From positions 64,267,588-64,331,587 of the forward strand of contig NC_089234.1 of the NCBI RefSeq assembly GCF_963924675.1: a DNA stretch of 64,000 nt, in the 5' to 3' direction. Shown here in pieces: positions 56,755 to 64,000 of the stretch. Origin of the DNA: Phocoena phocoena (lineage: Eukaryota > Chordata > Mammalia > Artiodactyla > Phocoenidae). The stretch's first letter is position 1. Each line of letters opens with the position of its first letter. Position numbers and translations under genes: made by a program. The notes below the pieces were generated by a model. It ran no database searches. It was not told where the DNA came from and was given only the letters and a program-made list of their open reading frames with translations.

Positions 56755-59331
56755 ATTTTTTTTTGTTTGTTTTAATTAAATTTTTTTTCTTATTACTCAT
56801 TACTCATCCATTTTATACACATCAGTGTATACATGTCAATCCCAATCTCCCAATTCATCACACCACAACCCCACACCCCTTGCCGCTATCCCCCCTTGGT
56901 GTCCATGTGTTTTTTCTCTACTTCCGTGTCTCAATTTCTGCTCTGAAAACCGGTTCATCTGTACCATTTTCTAGGTTCCACATATATGCATTAATATATG
57001 GATATATATAATATATATATAATACGGATATAATATAATATATTTGTTTTTGTCTTTCTGACTGTATGACAGTCTCTAGATGCATCCATGTCTCTACAAA
57101 TGACCCAATTTCGTTCCTTTTTATGGCTGAGTAATATTCCATTGTATATATGTACCACATCTTCTTTATCCATTCGTCTGTCGACGGGCATTTAGGTTGC
57201 TTCCATGTCCTGGCTATTGTAAATAGTGCTGCAATGAACATTGCGGTACATGACTCTTTTTGAATTATGGTTTTCTCAGGGTATATGCCCAGTAGTGGGA
57301 TTGCTGGATCATATGGTAATTCTATTTTTAGTTCTTTAAGGAACCTCCATACCATTCTCCATAGTGGCTCTATCAATTTACATTCTCACCAACAGTGCAG
57401 GAGGGTTCCCTTTTCTCCACACCCTCTCCAGCATTTGTTGTTTGTAGATTTTCTGATGATGCCCATTCTGACTGGTGTGAGATGATAGCTCATTGTAGTT
57501 TTGATTTGCATTTCTCTAATGATTAATGATGTTGAGCATTCTTTCACGTGTTTGTTGGCAGTCTGTATGGCTTCTTTGGAGAAATGTCTATTTAGGTCTT
57601 CTGCCCAATTTTGGATTGGGTTGTTTGTTTTTTTAATATTGAGCTGCATGAGCTGTTTATATATTTTGGAGATTAACCCTTTGTCCGATGATTCATTTGC
57701 AAATATTTTCTCCCATTCTGAGGGTTTTCTTTTCGTCTTATTTATGGTTTCCTTTGCTGTGCAAAAGCTTTGAAGTTTCATTAGGTCCCATTTGTTTATT
57801 TTTGTTTTTATTTCTATTATTCTAGGAGGTGGATCAAAAAAGATCTTGCTGTGATTTATGTCAGAGTGTTCTGCCTACATTTTCCTCTGAGAGTTTTATA
57901 GTGTCCAGTCTTACATTTAGGTCTCTAATCCACTTTGTTTATTTTTGTGTATGGTGTTAGGGAGTGTTCTAATTTCATTCTTTTACATGTACCTGTCCAG
58001 TTTTCCCAGCACCACTTATTGAAGAGACTATCTTTTCTCCATTGTATATCCTTGTCTCCTTTGTCATAGATTAGTTGACCATATGTGTGTGGGTTTATCT
58101 CTGGGCTTTCTATCCTGTTCCATTGATCTATATTTCTGTTTTTGTGCCAGTACCATATTTTCTTGATTACTGTTGCTTTGTAGTGGAGTCTGAAGACAGG
58201 GAGTCTGATCCCTCCAGTGATGTTTTTTTCTCTCCAGACTGCTTTGGCTATTCGGGGTCTTTTGTGTCTCCATACAAATTTTAAGATTTTTTTGTTCTAG
58301 TTCCATAAAAAGTGCCATTGGTAATTTGATAGGGATTGCATTGAATCTGTAGATTGCTTTGGGTAGTATAGTCATTTTCACAATATTGATTCCAATCCAA
58401 GAACATGGTATATCTCTCCATCTGTTAGTATCATCTTTAATTTCTTTCATCAGTGTCTTATAGTTTTCTGCATGCAGGTCTTTTGTCTCCCTAGGTAGGT
58501 TTATTCCTAGGTATTTTATTCTTTTTGTTGCAATGGTAAATGGCAGTGTTTCCTTAATTTCTCTTTTGGATTTTTCATCATCAGTGTATAGGAATGCAAG
58601 AGATTTCTGTGCATTGATTTTGTATCCTGCAACTTTACCAAATTCATTGATTAGCTCTAGTAGTTTTCTGGTGACATCTTTAGGATTCTCTATGTATAGT
58701 ATCATGTCATCTGTAAACAGTGACAGTTTTACTTCTTCTTTTCCAATTTATATTCCTTTTATTTCTTTTTCTTCTCTGATTGCCGTGGCTAGGGCTTCCA
58801 AAACTATGTTGAATAATAGTGGTGAGAGTGGACATCCTTGCCTTGTTCCTGATCTTAGAGGAAATGCTTTCAGTTTTTCACCATTGAGAATGATGTTTGC
58901 TGTGGGTTTGTCATATATGGCCTTTATTATGTTGAAGTAAGTTTCCTCTATGCCCACTTTCTGGAGAGTTTTTATCATAAATGGGTGTTGAATTTTGTCA
59001 AAAGCTTTTTCTGCATCTATTGAGATGATCATATGTTTTTTCTTCTTCAATTTGTTAATATGGTGTATCACATTGATTGATTTGCATATATTGAAGAATC
59101 CTTGCATCCCTGGGATAAATCCCACTTGATCATGGTGTATGATCCTTTTAATGTGTTGTTGGATTCTGTTTGCTAGTATTTTGTTGAGGATTTTTGCACC
59201 TATATTCATCAGTGATATTGGTCTGTAATTTTCTTTTATTGTACTATCTTTGTCTGGTTTTGATATCAGGGTGATGGTGGCCTCATAGAATGAGTTTGGG
59301 GTTTTCCTTCCTCTGCAATTTTTTGGAAGAG
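56755..59331 (-). mobile_element. 5'-truncated L1, antisense, in intron 2
   Basis: About 2.6 kb of L1 reaching back into the reverse transcriptase domain. Minus-strand pieces read [59 protein letters not shown] and [20 protein letters not shown], split by several frameshifts. Target duplication tttggagaagg at 56,744-56,754 and 59,332-59,342. The 3' UTR differs from the 8.3-kb copy, so it is another subfamily. Confidence 0.9.
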
Positions 59332-59344
59332 TTTGGAGAAGGTA

Positions 59345-61540
59345 TTAAACGATTTCTCACAATTTATTTCAGATTTTGTTCCAGTGCAATTACTGGGGGT
59401 GGGGTGGGGAAATGACCTTCATTTTGGAGATGGCTGGTAAAGGCAAGTTCATTAATGCCACTGCATTACCCTTATTTGTACTATAACTATGGAACATTAG
59501 AGCTGGACTTAAGACTTGTTAATCACAAAGGCTGCTGACATATTTCTTAGGAACAGAGAAAGTATCATTATGGTGAAACTACTTTTTATATTCTAAATGA
59601 AATCAATAGATATTTTGTTTTATTCAAGTACCTTGATACAGCAGTCAATAGAGAGTGTTCTCGGTAAATTCACATTAAAGAGTATGCTGTTCACAATATA
59701 GGTGTATTTTTCTGGCATGTTTAAAAACTATTTAATCTATAAACATTTATTGAATCCACCTAGAAAATTAGAAGGGTGAAAATTATCAGAAGGGTGAAGA
59801 TAACCTTGATTAGAAGAAATTTAACTCTTTTGAAAAGTGTGATTATGCTAATTTTAGAGGGCTTTTAATGTGATGCCTGGATTCAGACTTTTCATGATCT
59901 GCAAGTAAATGAGTCAGGGGAAGAGAAATTAGTAGTTATTGTATGCCAGATAGTTCTCAGTTACATGAAAGTGTAAGTGCTAATTTTATCTTCGAGGAAG
60001 TTTGGTGTACTACTTCACCAATATCTCAGAAGAAAAGTTTCTAGATCTTCGTAATACTCAAGTAAAATGAAATTAAAAATGTAAATAATTTATAGAATAT
60101 TTACTATGTTCAGGAACTATCTCATAAAGGAGAATTTTTGTACATCAAAATTATTTGCATATACTCTTGATTTTCATTATAATGGGTTTCTCCTTATAAA
60201 AAAACAGTACATTTCAAAGTTATTAATTTAAAATAACTAACCTTTTTGGATTTGATGCATAACCTTCTTGTATCTGTCACTTTGATCATGTATTACCTAT
60301 TAATACAAGTAAAAAATTCCATTAAATTATATTAAAGGTTTTTTTCCTAGAATAGCATCATACTAAATATCTCATCATATTCCTTTTTTTCAGAGAGTGT
60401 TTAATTTGAAATAGTTACATGGTTTATTTTAAGCATGTCATATAGTCTTTGATTATAGTGGAAAACATTCTAAAAGAAGTTAATGATCTTTAAGTTCATA
60501 ATGCCACGAGATAATATTATCAGTTTAGTAACCCCATTAAAAAATTTTCACCTTTCATCATTATTTATCTTCATGTTATATTCCTTTGCTTTCAAGGTTT
60601 CACAGAAATTACTTACCAACTCTGTATATAACTCAAAGTCAAAATTATGTTTTAATTTTTGGAGTAATTGGTCATAGATACTATTATGTCACTCTGACTT
60701 CTAAATTCATTTATTCATAAATCTTTATTCTGCTCTTTTTATAGTTACCAGAGTCTTCCCCACCAAACTTGATTTATCTTTAATCTATTTTTTTTTCTCT
60801 TGGGGACAGGTAAATCACTAGGTCATTTTGCAGGGATGTTCAGCCTGGGATATATTTCAGTCATTCACTTTCATTTTCTGTGTGTGATAACTTACACAGT
60901 TGCATCCTTCTGTAATAAATTCCTCCAATGGATCAGAAATAATTTTTTTCTCAGCAATTACATTTTTATGATTGCAACTGTAGGCATCTGTACTTTATCA
61001 CTTTCAAGATCCAAGTTTGGCAATGCACTGCAGAAAGTCTATTTATGCAGAATTGCAATGAAAAGAATTTACATCTCTATGTTGTATACTCTCTGAAGGA
61101 GATATAAACTGCTAAATCATGCTACAGTCATTACATAATGGAACTGTCTATAATCTTATTTACCACAAAATATAATTTGCTATGTGTCAGATTCATGTTG
61201 AATGTGAGCTAGAAGAATTAATTTAAAATACTTTAAGATAAGAACAATAACAAACTCCTTATAATGTTATCTCCTATGAGATAGAAGATCTTTTTTGGGG
61301 CAAAGGTTCAAATATATTTTCTGATGTAAATATATCCCATGTTTTCAAGTGGTGAATATAGAGTTAGATCAATAGTAATAAACATTATTCCTCTGGCTCC
61401 CACCTCTAACTCTTATAGGACCTCTTTGCCTTTTCAAGGTTTCCACTTCGATAGTGTTTCACATCTATTTCTTGGAGTCCCTTAGGAATGGTTTTAATGT
61501 ACTCTATAATACTCATTGGGCCAAGCTGAAGGGTATCTGC
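59345..61540. other. Repeat-poor part of CTNNA3 intron 2
   Basis: AT-rich with no recognised element; the 98-codon frame at 60,800-61,096 has no known domain. Confidence 0.55.
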
Positions 61541-61544
61541 TCAA

Positions 61545-61640
61545 CTTTTTATCAGTCAGCATAAGCTAGGCTATGCTGTGATAAGACAACTCCCAAATCT
61601 CTGAGGCTTAACAAAACTTCGTTTCCTGCTCGAGCTACAT
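61545..61640. repeat. Ancient interspersed repeat, left half, unassigned
   Basis: Text such as gataagacaactcccaaatc and ctctgaggcttaacaaaact is a familiar medium-reiterated mammalian repeat, split by the L1 and SINE and resuming at about 62,585. Confidence 0.45.
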
Positions 61641-61679
61641 TTTTTCCCCCCATTTCTTAAGGGATGCCTCCCCTTTATT

Positions 61680-62350
61680 TTATTTTTTAACATCTTTATT
61701 GGAGTATAATTGCTTTACAATGGTGTGTTAGTTTCTGCTATATAACAAATTAAATCAGCTATATGTATACATATATCCCCATATCCCCTCCCTCTTGCAT
61801 CTTCCTCCCACCTTCCCTATCCCACCCCTCTGCGTGGTCACAAAGCACCGAGCTGATCTTCCTGTGCGATGTGGCTGCTTCCGACTAGCTATCTATTTTA
61901 CATTTGGTAGTGTATATATGTCAATGCTACTTTCTCAGTTCGTCCCAGCTTACCCTTCCCCCTCCCCGTGTCCTCAAGTCCATTCTCTACGTCTGCATCT
62001 TTATTCCTGTCCTGCCCCTAGGTTTGTCAAAACCATTATTTTTGTTGTTTTTTAGATTCCATATATATGTTAGGATACAGTATTTGTTTTTTTCTTTCTG
62101 ACTTACTTCACTCTGTATGGCAGACTCTAGGTCCATCCACCTCACTACAAATAATTCAGTTTCATTTCTTTTTATGGCTAATATTCCATTGTATATATGT
62201 GCCACATCTTCTTTATCCATTCATCTGTCGATGGACACTTAGGCTGCTTCCATGTCCCGGCTATTGTAAATAGTGCTGCAATGAACATTGTGGTACTTGT
62301 CTCTTTTTGAATTATGGTTTTCTCAGGGTGTATTCCCAATAGTGGGATTG
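61680..62350 (-). mobile_element. 5'-truncated L1, antisense
   Basis: 3' UTR (aacatctttattggagtata, ccctatcccacccctctgcg) and ORF2 end (minus strand [15 protein letters not shown] text). The flanking target sequence agctacatttt occurs at 61,634 and again at 62,355. About 30 bases (61,646-61,675) of non-L1 sequence lie between the left target copy and the L1 A-rich tail. Confidence 0.88.
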
Positions 62351-62365
62351 TCAAGCTACATTTTT

Positions 62366-62579
62366 TTTTTTTTTTTTTTTTTTTTTTGCGGTACGCGGGC
62401 CTCTTACTGCCGTGGCCTCTCCTGTTGTGGAGCACAGGCTCCGGATGCACAGGGTCAGCAGCCATGGCTCACGGGCCCAGCCGCTCTGCGGCACATGGGA
62501 TCTTCCCGGACCGGGGCACGAACCCGTGTCCCCTGCATCGGCAGGCGGACTCTCAACCACTGCGCCACCAGGGAAGCCC
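62366..62579 (-). mobile_element. CHR-type SINE
   Basis: T-run, gcggtacgcgggcctcttac, and head gccaccagggaagcccc. Target duplication caagctacattttt at 62,352-62,365 and 62,580-62,593. It landed in the right-hand target copy of the neighbouring L1. Confidence 0.94.
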
Positions 62580-62584
62580 CAAGC

Positions 62585-62850
62585 TACATTTTTAATGTGA
62601 GTTGGCTGGGGATCTCTGCTTTAATACAGGCACTCAGGGACCCAGGCTAATGTAGATTCCATCTCAATATTTATTTCCACTATGGTTACAACAGGGAAAG
62701 GGAACATTATGAATCTTGCAAGGGCTCCTAAAATGTCCACCTGGATATGACATATGTCAGTTCCACTCACATTGCTTTTGTCAGAGAAAGTTACGTGGTC
62801 AGTGGGGATGCTAGATGTGTGATCTTGCCCTGTGCCCAGGAGAATGGGAA
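62585..62850. repeat. Ancient interspersed repeat, right half, unassigned
   Basis: Continuation (gagttggctggggatctctg, cactcagggacccaggctaa, gatatgacatatgtcagttc, gatcttgccctgtgcccagg). Confidence 0.45.
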
Positions 62851-62854
62851 TATT

Positions 62855-64000
62855 TGTGAACAGCCCTAAAAACTATTATCTTTCCATTGTCTCCTTTTTA
62901 AGGGTTCCTTGTTTGTTAACTTTGCATCTAATGACTAGTCACCTTTCCACCCTGATCACAGCTGACTTTATCAGGATGGGCAACTGTCTTATTGACAATT
63001 ATAGGTTGACAAGAAGCCTGTGAGGCAATCTGTCATGAGAGCTCTGCCTCTGGGGGATGATGGTGAATTGATCCAATTGCCATCCTCTCTTTGGGGAATT
63101 GACTTTGGGGAGAGTTATGCAGTTACCTACCGTTAAACAGTTATATCATGTGCAAAGCTGAAAGACACACAGAAAGAAATAGAGACATGGAGGAAAGTTC
63201 TATTGGAGCATTTTTCAAGTTTAGATCCACAAACTCCTGCTGTTGAGGGAGAGTAAGATTACCTAGTTACCATGGTTTTAATTGGACCTTTCCAATTTCT
63301 AAACCACAAACTAGTCTCAGAATAATACTCTAGCCTCTGTGGGGCCTCACAGTTTCCAGTTCCCTTGAGCATGGGCCGTGGTAGGCCCGATGCCTGTCTT
63401 CCTTATGTCATCAGATTCCCTGGCCTCCAATCTCCTCAGTGGCTGAAAGTTCAAAAGAAGTTCTGTTAGTAGCAGCAAGCCAGGGTTCTTATAATTGCCC
63501 TCACTTACTTATGCTAGAATGGAGATTTTCCTTCAAAGCTTCTCTGCTGCTCTTCTCTTCATCTCCAATTTTTGGAGTCTCTGAGGTTTGACTCACCAAT
63601 GCCCCCAAAGCATCTATCCACCATGTTTTTCCATTTTGGCTGGTTGCATCTTATTGATGTGTGGAAGGTAACTGCCAATGATACCCATTTTAAGACTAGA
63701 AATGTACATGCCAAGGTCCCAATGCCTCTAAAGCTTCGAATCCTCAAGGTAGCAGAACTGGGCTCCTTCATAAGAGGGGAGAATACCTCTCTTCCTAACT
63801 GTGCTTCACTCTGTCATATGGGTCCCAATGAATCATGTACCTAGAATCACATAAAGTTGCTTATGAGAACAACCCCTTTTGGCTTTTCCCCTAATCTCCT
63901 TCCTCTCCTTGTCCAAGTGTCTGGATGGAAACTGTTAATCCTTACTCCTCTCAGCGCCATGTCCTTCTTTTCTCCCTGACTCCTATGCAGAACCTCTCTG
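62855..64000. other. Intron 2, nothing assigned
   Basis: More GC-balanced than its surroundings, with short frames on both strands; no exon or repeat family could be supported. Confidence 0.5.

Larger units (their letters stand above)
55112..64000 (+). other. CTNNA3: Start of CTNNA3 intron 2
   Basis: This runs from the donor to the window end. No sequence encoding the next conserved alpha-catenin segment (VTTLVN...) is present, so exon 3 lies beyond the window. It contains a degenerate MIR, two antisense L1s and one CHR SINE. Confidence 0.8.

Overview
The window is mammalian intronic DNA, most likely from a cetacean (whale or dolphin). The strongest indicator is at least sixteen copies of a tRNA-derived SINE of the CHR type, whose head reads 'ggcttccctggtggcgcagt' on one strand or the other. 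These sit among cetartiodactyl-type L1 LINEs and a mariner of the type known from cetartiodactyls. I saw no BovB or Bov-A2-like repeats, which argues against a ruminant.

Only one host protein-coding exon could be supported. It lies at 55,013-55,111 on the + strand and is the first coding exon of CTNNA3 (alphaT-catenin, an adherens-junction protein), with a good acceptor before it and a good donor after it. The 55 kb upstream is therefore intron 1 or 5' flank, and the last 8.9 kb is the start of intron 2. The only other host-gene sequence recognised is an intronless, stop-containing copy of the homeobox gene ARGFX at about 24,411-25,279.

Layout. 1-4 kb: mostly unassigned intron with traces of L2 and ancient L1. 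4-5 kb: an LTR carrying a SINE, abutting a Tigger-like MITE. 5-12.8 kb: stacked antisense L1 fragments and SINEs. 13-24 kb: sparse old repeats (MER5A, a palindromic MITE, LTR-like pieces), a nested SINE pair, microsatellites and one short L1. 24-28.6 kb: the ARGFX retrocopy, broken L1s in sense orientation, and two SINEs. 28.6-31.5 kb: unassigned intron. 31.5-44.7 kb: an old antisense L1 followed by one 8.3 kb near-full-length antisense L1 (33,737-42,056), then more L1. 44.7-52 kb: L2, MIR and unassigned sequence. 51,909-53,196: a complete but dead mariner. 53-56.7 kb: the CTNNA3 exon and its flanks. 56.7-64 kb: two antisense L1s, one SINE, and unassigned intron.

The most interesting structures are all mobile-element events. 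(i) The 8.3 kb L1 appears to carry a roughly 310-bp 3' transduction that ends at a polyadenylation signal inside an LTR-like sequence. (ii) The same L1 has a 2.8-kb 5' region with a purine-rich VNTR, a duplicated block and a CpG-rich core. On the + strand it contains several good splice-donor matches pointing at the CTNNA3 start-codon exon 13 kb away. (iii) The mariner holds an 18-bp perfect hairpin best explained by a template-switch mutation. (iv) A SINE appears to have mobilised flanking DNA. I found no CRISPR array, operon, or new gene system; most longer open frames are translations of L1, SINE, microsatellite or CpG-rich repeat sequence.
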